Shown here: in pieces, positions 47,253-58,990 of the stretch | How positions within the stretch are numbered: the stretch's first letter is position 1 | How the letters are laid out: every line of letters begins with the position of its first letter | Origin: Valencia hispanica | Taxonomy: Eukaryota; Chordata; Actinopteri; Cyprinodontiformes; Valenciidae | Reading direction: 5' to 3' | Assembly (NCBI GenBank): GCA_963556495.2 | Contig: OY747712.1 | Location: 53,087,069-53,151,068, forward strand | Length of the DNA: 64,000 bases | The notes under the pieces: generated by a model | Told to the model about the DNA's origin: nothing | Databases searched by the model: none | What the model saw: only the letters and a program-made list of their open reading frames with translations | Translations under genes and position numbers: made by a program

Positions 47253-48661
47253 TTAAATCAACTTCAGGATCTGGGATCAGCCATGATGGTGCAACTGACC
47301 AGCAGACTGATGGACAGACATCAATGATCACAATTCCTATTTTCCTGCCAAAGATTTCAACTGTTCACCAAAGTTGGCTTTGTGTCTCTTTGCTGATCCT
47401 ATGAATTCCCAGTGCTGGCTCAACAGTGCGTTAGTTGGAATAGCATCATTTTGCCTTTTCATTTTCATTAAATACTTTAGTCCAAGTTAATATCTCCTCA
47501 TTCTTTAAGGCATTTCACCCATTTCTATTAGCAGAGCAGACACCGGGGTAGTACAAAATGCTCCACTGCACCCTCGTGGGGCTTTTGACTGAATTATATC
47601 CAGCTTTTTCATCACTGAAGGGGCAGCTGATCCATATGCTGTACACCCATAGTCGATGACTGATCTTATGCTGGATCTATACACCATCAGAATTGCTTCT
47701 GTACTGGCACCCCAATCAGATCCTGCAACGCATCTAAGCACATTGATGCTCCTTTTGCACTTTATGCTCACCTTCTCAATATGAGTATTCCAGGTTATTC
47801 TCTCATACAGCCACATTCCAAGAAATTTGAACTGCTTGACTCTCTCAAGGCCCTGTTTAGATGGTATCTTCTTTTTATGTCCAAATTCCATGTACTTAGT
47901 TTTATCCATTGATATTGTAAAGCCTCAATCATTGGCCCATGAACTCAAGTTCTCTAAAGCTTTCTGCATTTTAGAGAACATATGCGGAAGGTTTCTTCCC
48001 CATTTCCAAATGGCACCATCATCTCTGGTACTGTACAAAATATACACTCTTTTCCATCTTCTGTATCAATCTATTTTCCAGGTTTCACCAGTGCAATAAT
48101 TGTTGCATGCTTTCACTCCTTTGGAAGACATCCATTTTCCCACACATTATTAAATAAGGCTAATAGCTCTTCTATGAGTAGATCTCCTGCCTGTTTAAAT
48201 AGTTGGTATCCTAGCCCATCCCTACCCGGGGATTTGTCTTTTCCTTGCTTTATTGCCCTTTTTAATTCATTTAATGAGAAGAACACATTGATAACATCTA
48301 AGTTGACATTATTTATACACAGTTTTTCTTGTTATTGCTCAACAGTCTAATTTATCCTCCTCCTGTTCTCTATACTTACATTTCTTACACTGTGTACCTT
48401 TTGGAACTGTTTCACTAACATGTTTGCTTTTTCTTTGTTGCTCACTGTTTCCTCATTATCATAGTAAAGGACAGGGATTACTGTCTGCTTGAAAACTCCA
48501 GTCATTTTACTCACCAAATTCCACATTGTTCTAACTTGAGAATTAGGTCCTAATTTCTCGCAGAAGCCCCTCCAACTTTGTTTCTTTGCTTCTTTGATCA
48601 CATATCTCGCTTTAGCTCTCAGTTTCTTGTATTCAAAGGCACAGCTCTCCATCGGACACTT

Positions 48662-49616
48662 TTAGTTTCCTATAAACTCTGTTTCTTTTCCTCGCACCAC
48701 CAGATTACATTCGTCATTCCACCAGGGGACCATTGCTCTTCTTTGGAAGGTTCTCTTCTTCGAAATAACCTGTGATGCAGCTGACCATACTGCTTTACTT
48801 AATTTCCCTCTGGGATCAATAAAGTATTTTTGAATTGAATTGAATTTACTTAGGAAGCAATTCCATTCATCAATATCTTTATCGCTCTCTATGTTGCATA
48901 CATCCAAATCCATAACTTCTCTGAACTTCACCCGATTTGCCCTTTTATAGTTGAATTTTACTGGGGGTGCAGTTACCTCCTCAACTAAACTACTGCCAAA
49001 CCTACTGATTATCGGGGTATGGTCACTTCCCATTGTATTTTGGTCAACTACATCCAACTATACCATTTCGGTCTTTCTTCTTGCTTCCCCACACCTCATT
49101 ATGCACATTTAGGTCTCCAATCCATATTACATGGCCACTAATATTATCCATAATTTGTTGGAAATAGTCTTCTAATCTGATGCAGGGATTATATACATTA
49201 ACAACTGTAATTTTCCCCCTGTCTGCCCACACTTCTATAAGTATGCACTCTATTAGTGCACTCACTTCTTGCCTCCTGTATTGAATTCCATTCCTATTAA
49301 AAGTCAGACAGCCTCCACTTAAAGTTGCCTCCCTAACCTTTCTCTCACAATTGTATCCTGGGATCACAAAATCTAGATTTGGCTTAGGACAAGTTTTTCC
49401 AATGCAAATTATATCAGGTTTTCCCTTAAGATCACTTAGAAAGTGTTTGAACTCCTGTCCATTTGCCATGAGACTCCCAGCATTCCATTGCATAACAACC
49501 AGCATAATGTAGATAGTGCTCGTTGCCGTTGTCATACCCTCCATCTCTGTAGAACATATCCTCTCCATCCGTGTCGTCCCATCCTCACATTGTCCTGGGA
49601 ATAGGTAAATTGGCAT
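48662..49616 (-). pseudogene. I/Nimb-like LINE endonuclease (copy 1)
   Basis: An APE-type endonuclease in two frames split near 49050. Motifs are MQWNAGSL at the start, then CIGKTCPKP, where the catalytic ET-type segment is expected and Glu appears replaced by Lys. Further on are IWIGDLNVHNEVWGS and, after the break, MGSDHTPI. The frame break and lost Glu suggest it is inactive. Confidence 0.75.
48802..48844 (+). mobile_element. 43-bp Rex1 micro-insertion with 8-bp TSD (copy 1)
   Basis: The segment is just the Rex1 3' terminus ('atttccctctgggatcaata', 'aagtatttttgaattgaatt', 'gaa'). It is flanked by perfect TTTACTTA duplications at 48794-48801 and 48845-48852. Insert plus duplication is 51 bp, so the host LINE frame is kept and adds 17 codons (read as NSIQKYFIDPRGK in part). 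Confidence 0.85.
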
Positions 49617-49750
49617 ATTTCTTCACCATTGCCTGTGTGTTTTTATATCTTAGGCCAAGAGATAATCATATCCGGGTAAAGTAATTTTCTTTAATCTACA
49701 AGTTTTCAGGAATAACATGTTGACCTCTGCTGATTAGGCTAAGGTTACAC

Positions 49751-52700
49751 AGTTTATAAATATCCCACCTTACCTTATACCTGTCCGCACACACGAAGCA
49801 TCGCTTATGAACCCCTCCTCCCCTCCTCCTGCTGGCGCAACCCCGACCTTCTTCTTCTGTGGGTGAGGCAGGCTAGACGATGCAGTGTTGTATTGCTGCC
49901 ATCTACTGTTCACTTCTTCCCAAGTCAGTTTTCCTCTGGCTTTGCAGATTAGCCGCCATCTAAGCACACACTTGTCAACGTCATCTCCCTATATTCTCTT
50001 ATACAGGTCAATTCAGCGCAGATAATGCAACAGTTTTTTTTGCCTTTGTCCAGGAATCCAGAGTCAGCAGTCTGTGCATACTGAAGACAGTTTCTCCGGT
50101 TAATCCAAGCTCTTGAAACAGCTTTTTTATGTGATGGAAATACTTCTTGCATTCAATTAAGATGTGTCTCACTGTTTTAGTGTTCCCACACTCATTTGCC
50201 ATCCGGGTGTTTCCCTATCAGAGCCAGCCCACTCCTGAGCCCACAGTGCCCCAGTCTGAGTCTGGTAACAACCACTGCATCTCTTCTCTTGTCAATAGCC
50301 AAATATTTTTCTGTTCTTACCGTGTTCCGTATTGAAAAATATGCCCTTTCCTTTTTTATCATTTTCCCATGCCATTTGTCACTGTTCAGTTATTGATTTA
50401 TTTATTTTATGATTTCCATGTATTCCGGTGGATCATACTGGAAATATAATTCTGTTCCATCCCTCTGTACTGCATTTTCGGCCAAATAATCTGCTCCTCC
50501 ATTGCCCTCCACTCCTGTATGTGATGGAACCCACACAAACCCCACCTCACACCTTGCCCTGTTTATTCTGTATAGTGCCTGATATACCTCTGCTAGCAGG
50601 TCAGGTCTGGATTTGAAATTCCATTCTTCAATTGCAGTTAAGCCTGCTGCTGAATCACTGCACATGATTGACCAGTTATGGTTTTGGTCCTCCACCCACC
50701 AGAGTGCCCATAAAACTGCCATCAACTCTGCTGTAAAGAATGACGTGTTATCTGGAATCCTACAGTCTTTTTTAAGTACCTTTTCAGGTATATATACACC
50801 ACAAGCCACTCTGCCACTCACACTGTCCTTTGACCCATCTGTATATAATTTGTCAGTAGCCATTCCAGTGCCTTTCCATCCTTAAGTGGGGTATTTCAAT
50901 TAATCATAAAATGGCCCTGATGTGTCACTAGACATGAAGAAATCATGTTCATTTCAAATACTTATTTCACTGACAACAGTAGTATGGCCAGAATATTGTC
51001 GTTTAAAAAGTGAAGTTCCAGCCCTTAACTGATGTTGATTTTGTCATCTTGTGTTTTGGCCTGAAGCTCCACCCTCCACCCATCTACCAATCACGAAGTC
51101 TGTAGTGTTTTGGCATCAGGGTTGCCAGATCTGCTCTAGTTACTACAGCTGCAGCTAAAACAGTGTTTTGGATAAAAAAATATCTAACGTTACTACACCT
51201 AAAAGACCTCGTTAGCATTCAGAAATATGTCGTGACAAAGTCCGAAATAAAACAAGGATTTGTATAGGAGATGCCTTTGCAAGATGGAGACGGCTGAAAA
51301 CAGAGAAGAATTTGTTCCTGCTGGATTCTGCAGCCTATCTGGCAACCTCGAGTCAGGGGGAAGGGGGAGGGGAAACACCGCTGTACAGTAATTTGAAAGT
51401 GATTGCAGTACCAGCTTTGGCCACAATCTTACATATGGCTCCTTTAAATCAACTTCAGGATCTGGGATCAGCCATGATGGTGCAACTGACCAGCAGACTG
51501 ATGGACAGACATCAATGATCACAATTCCTATTTTCCTGCCAAAGATTTCAACTGTTCACCAAAGTTGGCTTTGTGTCTCTTTGCTGATCCTATGAATTCC
51601 CAGTGCTGGCTCAACAGTGCGTTAGTTGGAATAGCATCATTTTGCCTTTTCATTTTCATTAAATACTTTAGTCCAAGTTAATATCTCCTCATTCTTTAAG
51701 GCATTTCACCCATTTCTATTAGCAGAGCAGACACCGGGGTAGTACAAAATGCTCCACTGCACCCTCGTGGGGCTTTTGACTGAATTATATCCAGCTTTTT
51801 CATCACTGAAGGGGCAGCTGATCCATATGCTGTACACCCATAGTCGATGACTGATCTTATGCTGGATCTATACACCATCAGAATTGCTTCTGTACTGGCA
51901 CCCCAATCAGATCCTGCAACGCATCTAAGCACATTGATGCTCCTTTTGCACTTTATGCTCACCTTCTCAATATGAGTATTCCAGGTTATTCTCTCATACA
52001 GCCACATTCCAAGAAATTTGAACTGCTTGACTCTCTCAAGGCCCTGTTTAGATGGTATCTTCTTTTTATGTCCAAATTCCATGTACTTAGTTTTATCCAT
52101 TGATATTGTAAAGCCTCAATCATTGGCCCATGAACTCAAGTTCTCTAAAGCTTTCTGCATTTTAGAGAACATATGCGGAAGGTTTCTTCCCCATTTCCAA
52201 ATGGCACCATCATCTCTGGTACTGTACAAAATATACACTCTTTTCCATCTTCTGTATCAATCTATTTTCCAGGTTTCACCAGTGCAATAATTGTTGCATG
52301 CTTTCACTCCTTTGGAAGACATCCATTTTCCCACACATTATTAAATAAGGCTAATAGCTCTTCTATGAGTAGATCTCCTGCCTGTTTAAATAGTTGGTAT
52401 CCTAGCCCATCCCTACCCGGGGATTTGTCTTTTCCTTGCTTTATTGCCCTTTTTAATTCATTTAATGAGAAGAACACATTGATAACATCTAAGTTGACAT
52501 TATTTATACACAGTTTTTCTTGTTATTGCTCAACAGTCTAATTTATCCTCCTCCTGTTCTCTATACTTACATTTCTTACACTGTGTACCTTTTGGAACTG
52601 TTTCACTAACATGTTTGCTTTTTCTTTGTTGCTCACTGTTTCCTCATTATCATAGTAAAGGACAGGGATTACTGTCTGCTTGAAAACTCCAGTCATTTTA

Positions 52701-53807
52701 CTCACCAAATTCCACATTGTTCTAACTTGAGAATTAGGTCCTAATTTCTCGCAGAAGCCCCTCCAACTTTGTTTCTTTGCTTCTTTGATCACATATCTCG
52801 CTTTAGCTCTCAGTTTCTTGTATTCAAAGGCACAGCTCTCCATCGGACACTTTTAGTTTCCTATAAACTCTGTTTCTTTTCCTCGCACCACCAGATTACA
52901 TTCGTCATTCCACCAGGGGACCATTGCTCTTCTTTGGAAGGTTCTCTTCTTCGAAATAACCTGTGATGCAGCTGACCATACTGCTTTACTTAATTTCCCT
53001 CTGGGATCAATAAAGTATTTTTGAATTGAATTGAATTTACTTAGGAAGCAATTCCATTCATCAATATCTTTATCGCTCTCTATGTTGCATACATCCAAAT
53101 CCATAACTTCTCTGAACTTCACCCGATTTGCCCTTTTATAGTTGAATTTTACTGGGGGTGCAGTTACCTCCTCAACTAAACTACTGCCAAACCTACTGAT
53201 TATCGGGGTATGGTCACTTCCCATTGTATTTTGGTCAACTACATCCAACTATACCATTTCGGTCTTTCTTCTTGCTTCCCCACACCTCATTATGCACATT
53301 TAGGTCTCCAATCCATATTACATGGCCACTAATATTATCCATAATTTGTTGGAAATAGTCTTCTAATCTGATGCAGGGATTATATACATTAACAACTGTA
53401 ATTTTCCCCCTGTCTGCCCACACTTCTATAAGTATGCACTCTATTAGTGCACTCACTTCTTGCCTCCTGTATTGAATTCCATTCCTATTAAAAGTCAGAC
53501 AGCCTCCACTTAAAGTTGCCTCCCTAACCTTTCTCTCACAATTGTATCCTGGGATCACAAAATCTAGATTTGGCTTAGGACAAGTTTTTCCAATGCAAAT
53601 TATATCAGGTTTTCCCTTAAGATCACTTAGAAAGTGTTTGAACTCCTGTCCATTTGCCATGAGACTCCCAGCATTCCATTGCATAACAACCAGCATAATG
53701 TAGATAGTGCTCGTTGCCGTTGTCATACCCTCCATCTCTGTAGAACATATCCTCTCCATCCGTGTCGTCCCATCCTCACATTGTCCTGGGAATAGGTAAA
53801 TTGGCAT
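49751..53807 (-). mobile_element. I/Nimb-like LINE ORF2, internally deleted (copy 2)
   Basis: Same domains as copy 1 shifted by 4191: endonuclease 52853-53807, connector 52538-52843, RT C terminus 51696-52100, TTAA insert 50904-51443, RNase H 50402-50863, tail 50008-50202. It carries the same internal RT deletion and Rex1 micro-insertion (52993-53035), so those events predate the duplication. Confidence 0.8.
50402..50863 (-). pseudogene. LINE RNase H domain (copy 2)
   Basis: Identical in translation to 46211-46672, including the LYTDGSKD, TAELMAV, CSDSAAG and GGAD motifs. Confidence 0.8.
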
Positions 53808-53815
53808 ATTTCTTC

Positions 53816-54007
53816 TGGATTAATCTTCTTGAATTCTAGCAGCCTTCCTGCAGCAGAGGCGATTTCTCATGCCACATCTGATTTCCTATTGGCTACCATT
53901 TTTACTTTCTACATTGTTTCAACCATAAATGCCTATAGTGATATTTTACTGATTATTACTGAATCATCACTGGCAGAGGAATCCTTTGCCCTTATTGGGT
54001 CTCTGTT
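53816..54007 (-). mobile_element. I/Nimb-like LINE segment between ORF1 and ORF2
   Basis: Minus-strand reading gives broken frames such as RAKDSSASDDSVII. It joins conceptually to the ORF1 end at 58165 if the intervening L2 element is removed. It marks the point where L2 entered. Confidence 0.5.
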
Positions 54008-55002
54008 CTGAACCCAGAACTGCCGCTTCTGCTAAAAGTAAACAAAAGAGGTTTCAGCCAAAAACAAGAGATATTTCTCCACCTGGAATCCCGCTGAAAA
54101 ACAGATTCGCAGCCTTGAGTTCTCTGAAAGATGACGCAGCCCCCGGGACCAGTCAAAGCCACCAGGAGAAACCCAGCCGCATCAAACGGACACATAACAA
54201 AGTAAGAGCCCCCCCAGGAAAGACTGTTATCATACAAGACGGATCAATTAATGGAATTGAGGCTTTTTGTAGCAAAAACACCAGAGTTTATAGCTGCTAC
54301 AAAAATACAGTGAGAGAAATATCAGAAAAAATCCCTAAAATCTTGGACCAACATCCTGCTTTGGAAAAGCTTGTCATTCACGCTGGATCAGCAGATATCG
54401 CGATGAGACAATCAGAGTTTCTGAAGAGAGACTTTTCTGATCTCTTACAGAGACTTGATGGACTTAACGTAAACATCCTCATCAGCGGACCAGTCCCTGA
54501 AGGGAAAGATGAAAGATTTAGCAGACTCTGCATGCTCCATAAATGGTTGAAGAAACAATCAGCTGAGAAGTCGTTCACATTTATTAATAATTTCAAAGTA
54601 TTTGGAAGTGCTAATCATCTGTTTAAACCAGGCCAACGTTATCTTAACAAGGCCGGAGTAAGGCTCTTAGCAGCAAACATTTTTTCTTATCAAAATCAGA
54701 AAGCAAAACACTTGCTCCCAAAAGCTGACCTTGAGGTGCCCATGGATATCAGAGAACAAAAACAGCAAGTCATGATGACACCACAGGACCGAACAGATAA
54801 ACAACCATCAGAGATTAAGTCTTCATCTTCCTGTGACTCAGCCACATCAAATGAGTCTCCATTTAGAAACTTTACAGACAGACTGAACGAGCAAATCAAA
54901 ATTGGGACACAATTAACACCTAAATTTAGACTACACCAAACGCCTGGGACTAGTGTCAATAAGCCTGGGAGCTTCCCCCCACTGATTATTACAGATATTT
55001 GA
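53986..55002 (+). CDS. L2-type ORF1 protein with SGNH-esterase-like domain
   Basis: A 338-codon open frame. The first ATG and about 7 codons derive from flanking DNA. The L2 part starts near 54008. A Lys/Pro-rich N terminus leads into a domain laid out like the SGNH esterase of CR1/L2 ORF1 proteins: VIIQDGS (81-87), HAGSADI (132-138), ISGPVPEG, and FKPGQRYLNKAG (213-224), then LLAANIF. Where active relatives have the GDS serine, the GxND Asn and the DxxH pair, this copy has Gly86, Ala136 and Gly216/Tyr219. The fold seems kept but catalytic residues appear lost. The Ser-rich C terminus is probably disordered. ORF1 proteins usually bind the LINE RNA. Confidence 0.7.
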   Translation: MPLLGLCSEPRTAASAKSKQKRFQPKTRDISPPGIPLKNRFAALSSLKDDAAPGTSQSHQEKPSRIKRTHNKVRAPPGKTVIIQDGSINGIEAFCSKNTRVYSCYKNTVREISEKIPKILDQHPALEKLVIHAGSADIAMRQSEFLKRDFSDLLQRLDGLNVNILISGPVPEGKDERFSRLCMLHKWLKKQSAEKSFTFINNFKVFGSANHLFKPGQRYLNKAGVRLLAANIFSYQNQKAKHLLPKADLEVPMDIREQKQQVMMTPQDRTDKQPSEIKSSSSCDSATSNESPFRNFTDRLNEQIKIGTQLTPKFRLHQTPGTSVNKPGSFPPLIITDI

Positions 55003-55149
55003 TATTTGAGGGAACCGGGCAATAAATGCACCCCTACCGTCTCCCAGAATTCGCCTGGCACCCCTGAGGCTATATCAGTGATTATCATATTAAACAAAAT
55101 CTCAAATTGATAACCTGTCAGAAGGTTCAGCTGCCCATCTTCACAATAC

Positions 55150-55943
55150 TTAAGTTAGCTTTATTAAACATTAGATCTCTATCTGGGAAGTCTTTTCTTA
55201 TCAATGACTTCATCACTGAACATAATTTACATGGCCTTTTTTATCAGAAACTTGGCTAGATGAAAATAACGAAACAACTTAATTAATAGAATCTAGTCCT
55301 CCAAATTACAATTTCTTAAGCGAGAACAGAAAACAGACGAAGTGGAGGTGTAGCCACCATCTTTCACAACTCAATGAACTTTAAAAAGGTAACTCTGGGC
55401 ACGTTTGATTCTTTTGAATACCTAGCCACCCAGATAAATGAGCCTAACAAAGCTTTATTTCTAAGTTTATATAAACCACCAAAACTTAATTCTAACTTCT
55501 TTAATGATTTCAATGACCCTCTTTCTGTAATATGTATCGACTATGACAAACTAATCATTGTGTGGGACTTTAACATCCATACCGACAACCCCCAAGATAG
55601 ACAAGCAAAAACATTAGATGATACTCTCCACAACTTCGGCCTGATCCAGCATGTCAAACAACCAACACACAATAAAGGACACACTCTGGACTTAATTATC
55701 AGCAAAGGTTTAAATATTTCCAACATCTCTGTAATTAATATTGCGTTATCTGACCATTTCTGTATTTTCTTTGAAAGTACCATCTCTGCTAAATTATCCG
55801 GCCACAGTAAGACCACTATAAAAAAGCGTTTTCTAGGGGACAGTTCAGTAGAAACCTTTAAACGTATTTACTCTTCCACCACATCCCCCTCATCTTCCAA
55901 CTCAAACTCAGTAAACAAGTTGGTAGAAAATTCCTTGCGATAA
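55150..55943 (+). pseudogene. L2-type endonuclease relic
   Basis: The N-terminal part, 55150-55373, has LLNIRSLSGKSFLINDFI and is broken by stops and shifts. The C-terminal half, 55374-55943, is open: FLSLYKPPK, IIVWDFNIHTDN (Trp where GDFN has Gly), GLIQHVKQPTHNKGHTLDLI and LSDHFCIF. The SDH and DFN motifs remain, but the domain is not in one frame. Confidence 0.75.
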
Positions 55944-55959
55944 CCTCAGACATCATGGA

Positions 55960-57957
55960 TTCCATTGCTCCAACTAAAGTGAAAGTAGTCTAAGGTAGAA
56001 AAAAGTCTCCGTGGACAAGTAATCCACTGGTACGTAGTGAAAAAAGAGAGTGTCGACGAGCCGAGAGAAAATGGCGGAAAACTCGACTCCAGGTTCACTG
56101 TGAGATCTACAAAGAGAGACTTAATAGATATCAGCTAACTATAAACGATGCTAGGGAATCGTTATTTTCTGAAATCATCAACAGAAACATTAATAATGCA
56201 CAGACTCTATTTGCAAGAGTGGAAAGACTAACTAATCCTTTAGTGACAGTAGCCCGTGAACTAAATTCTACCAGGGCCTGCAATGAATTTGCCAGCTTTT
56301 TCACTGAAAAGATTCTAACAATTAGATGGTCAATCTGTACCTCAATATCGAACCCACAACCAGTACCATCCCCAATCAACAACAATGTAGAGAAAATGTC
56401 TAAATTCCACAAATTAAACCAGAACAGCCTTGAAAAAAATCATTATCCAATTAAGCTCCTCCTCCTGCTGTCTTGATATCCTACCCACAGCTTTTCTAAA
56501 GAAAGTTCTTCCTGTTATTGGGTCTGATCTTGTTCAAATAGCGAACACATCACTGCTATCAGGTGTCTTCCCTCAGGCTTTAAAAACAGCAGTTATTAAA
56601 CCACTGCTAAAGAAGAAAAATCTGGACAACACGTTAATGCAGAACTACAGGCCAATCTCTAATCTTCCATTCATCAGTAAGATTATTGAAAAAGCTGTTT
56701 CAGCAATTAAATGGCTTCATAACAATGACAAACCATTTTGATGTTTTTCAGTCTGGTTTCCGCGCTCACCACAGCACGGAGACTGTCCTCGTCAAAGTAT
56801 TCAATGACATCCGCATAAATACAGACTGTGGAAGAACCACAGTGCTGGTTCTGTTGGACCTCAGTGCAGCGTTTGACACTGTTGATCATGATATTTTATT
56901 GGAACGACTGGAGAGCTGGGTCGGACTCTCTGGTACACTACTTGGCTGGTTCGAGTCTTACCCAAAGAACAGGGACTTCTATGTTTCAGTAGGAAACTTT
57001 TCATCAGAACGAACAGAAATCACATGTGAGGTGCCCGAGGGCTCCATCCTGGGGCCCCTCTTATTTAATATCTACATGCTCCAACTAGGCAAGATTATAG
57101 CAACCAATAACATTAGCTACTATAACTACGTGGATGACACTCAGCTCTACATTACAATGTCACCAGGTGACTCTGAACCCATTCAAACCCTAAATCAATG
57201 CATTGACCAAATAAATGGATGGATGTCCCATAACTTTCTCCAGCTGGATAGAAACAAAACTGAAGCGATTATTTTTGGACCCAAGGAGGAACAATCAAGA
57301 GTCAGCACACAGCTTCAATTAATACAGCTAGACACTACTGATCAGGCTCGAAACCTAGGTGTAGTAATGGACTCAGACCTGAACCTCCAGGGTCACATAA
57401 AGGCAATAACAAGGTCAGCCTTCTACCACCTGAAGAACATCTCTAGGATTAAAGGACTGATTTTGCAACACGACCTAGAAAAACTCATCCATGCGTTTAT
57501 CTTTAGTCGGATTGATTACTGCAACAGCATCTTCACAGGTCTGCCTAAAAAGTCAATCAGACAGCTGCAGCTGATCCAGAACGCTGCCGCTCGCGTCCTC
57601 ACTAGAACCAGGAAAGTAGAGCACATCACCCCAGTTCTAAAGTCCTTACACTGGCTCCCTTTAGCTTAGAGAATAGACTTCAAAATACTTTTACTAGTTT
57701 ATAAATCATTACATGGCTTAGCACCAAAATATGCTGAAGACCTGTTGACACTGTACCAACCACCAAGACCACTCAGTTCCTCCAACTATAGCATACTAAA
57801 CATCCCTAGACTCAGAACTAAACATGGAGAAGCAGCTTTCAGTTTCTATGCTCCCCTTATCTGAAACAGACTTCCTGACGAGTGTAGAGCTGCTGAAACT
57901 CTGAACTGCTTTAAATCGAGACTAAAAACCCATCTGTTTAGAATTGCCTTCGAGTAA
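55960..57957 (+). pseudogene. L2-type reverse transcriptase relic
   Basis: The frame shifts among 56219-56476, 56430-56741 and 56686-57669. Visible motifs are [66 protein letters not shown] (Glu where Gln is usual), YVDD (about 57127-57138) and RIDYCNSIFTGLP. A TAG at 57667 interrupts SLHWLPLA, but the same frame continues to the natural-looking end FRIAFE at 57954. The catalytic Asp pair is present; frameshifts prevent a full protein. Confidence 0.85.
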
Positions 57958-58164
57958 ATGATTGATGTCATATGTATGAAATGTGTTCATGCTCTCTTGC
58001 TTTTTTTTATCTTTCTCTTGCTTTATTGTGTATCATGTGTAATGTGTGTTTCTTTTATGTGTTTTTAAAAAAATCACCAAATCATGTAAAGCACCTTGAG
58101 TTACCCTGCTGTTGAAAGTGTGCTATACAAATTAAATTGCCTTGCCTTGCCTTGCCTTGTTCAT

Positions 58165-58990
58165 TGGTTCATCATACATCTGCCTAGCTCCACTTATACC
58201 TTCCACCTGTTTAAAGCGTCTGCATAGGAAGTTTTATTTTCCTTCCTAATTCTTTCAATGTTTTCTGCTTTACCATAGTTAGGGCACCCCCTGAAAGAAG
58301 CCACATGGTCACCTCCACAATACAACACTTAATTGGCTCTTTACAGTCTCACCCTTCGTGATCCTTGCCACATCCTTTACACCTAATTGTTCCTCTACAT
58401 AAGGCAGCCATGTGTCCATATCTCTGACACTTGAAAAATCTTACTGGGGGGCTCTCATACTCTTTCACAGTGTAACTAGTGTATCCCTGTATTATTTTCC
58501 TTGGTAGTACATTGTCTTTGAATGTGAGGAGTCCTGGAGTAGACTTTCTACCATTCTAACTTTTTCCCCTTTGCTTGACTGCTATCACATTCCTCTCTTT
58601 CAGGCCAACTAACAGCTCTAGTTCAGATAATTCAAGTGACACATTATATATGACTCCTCTAACTCCTACCTGGGATCGTGGTTTGGAAACTTCAACCCTC
58701 TTTCCCAACAAATTATTAATCTTTAACGTTTTAGTTTGCTGCACAGCTGATATGCATATTTTAGCCATTATTCCACTTCTCATAACATAGACATGTGACA
58801 CGTCCCCCAGCTCCATTTTTAGTTCTTTTGCCAGCTTCAAGGGATTGCTAGAAGAGAACCCAGCACCCTCTCTTACTTTAACACACACTTTAAATCCCTC
58901 TTCTTTGTTTTGGTCCTGTCTCATTACTTTGGTTTGAAATTAACATCTATGTCACTATCCTGAGACATACTCCATGCTCTTTCCTTTTGC
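58165..58990 (-). pseudogene. I/Nimb-like LINE ORF1 relic with zinc knuckles
   Basis: The open stretch 58556-58924 carries an RRM-like fold pattern (FKVCVKVREGAG, VRGVIYNVSLELSELELL). The minus strand then continues through a segment with FFKCQRYGHMAALC, where the first Cys of a CCHC knuckle is Phe, and CKGCGKDHEG, followed by a stop before the final DC. It ends with a Lys/Arg-rich stretch near 58200. ORF1 would bind LINE RNA. It probably belongs to the same element as the ORF2 at 53807, separated by the L2 insertion. Confidence 0.65.

Larger units (their letters stand above)
45560..49616 (-). mobile_element. I/Nimb-like LINE ORF2, internally deleted (copy 1)
   Basis: On the minus strand in order: endonuclease (49044-49616 and 48662-49057), connector (48347-48652), RT N terminus (about 48080-48340, GKDKSPGRDGLGY, LPKEWKHATIIALVKPGK), RT C terminus (47505-47909), TTAA element, RNase H (46211-46672) and a Cys/His tail (45817-46011). 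The RT core with the catalytic Asp pair is missing between about 48080 and 47960. An RNase H domain after the RT places it in the I group of LINEs. Confidence 0.8.
45432..49622. repeat. 4,191-bp tandem duplication, copy 1
   Basis: The same sequence recurs at 49623-53813 at a constant offset of 4191. Comparing translated frames and sample lines, I found only one difference: T at 47040 versus C at 51231. The joint between copies reads 'catatttcttcaccattgcc', combining the right edge of the unit with its left edge and sharing only about 2 bp of homology. The unit holds most of an I/Nimb-like LINE ORF2 and a nested TTAA element. Confidence 0.95.
49623..53813. repeat. 4,191-bp tandem duplication, copy 2
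   Basis: Second unit, same order as copy 1 and virtually identical. After 53815 the sequence continues into further I/Nimb-like LINE sequence, so copy 2 keeps the original right-hand junction and copy 1 the original left-hand junction. Confidence 0.95.
54008..58160 (+). mobile_element. Long L2-type LINE inserted in the I/Nimb-like LINE
   Basis: ORF1, endonuclease, RT and 3' UTR in order over 4.15 kb, ending with a (CCTTG)n tail at 58138-58159. It is the most complete L2-type copy in the window. ORF1 begins inside its coding region, so the 5' end is truncated. ORF2 carries several frameshifts and an in-frame TAG at 57667. Flanking I/Nimb-like ORF1 (right) and ORF2 (left) on the minus strand show that it split that element. 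Confidence 0.85.
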
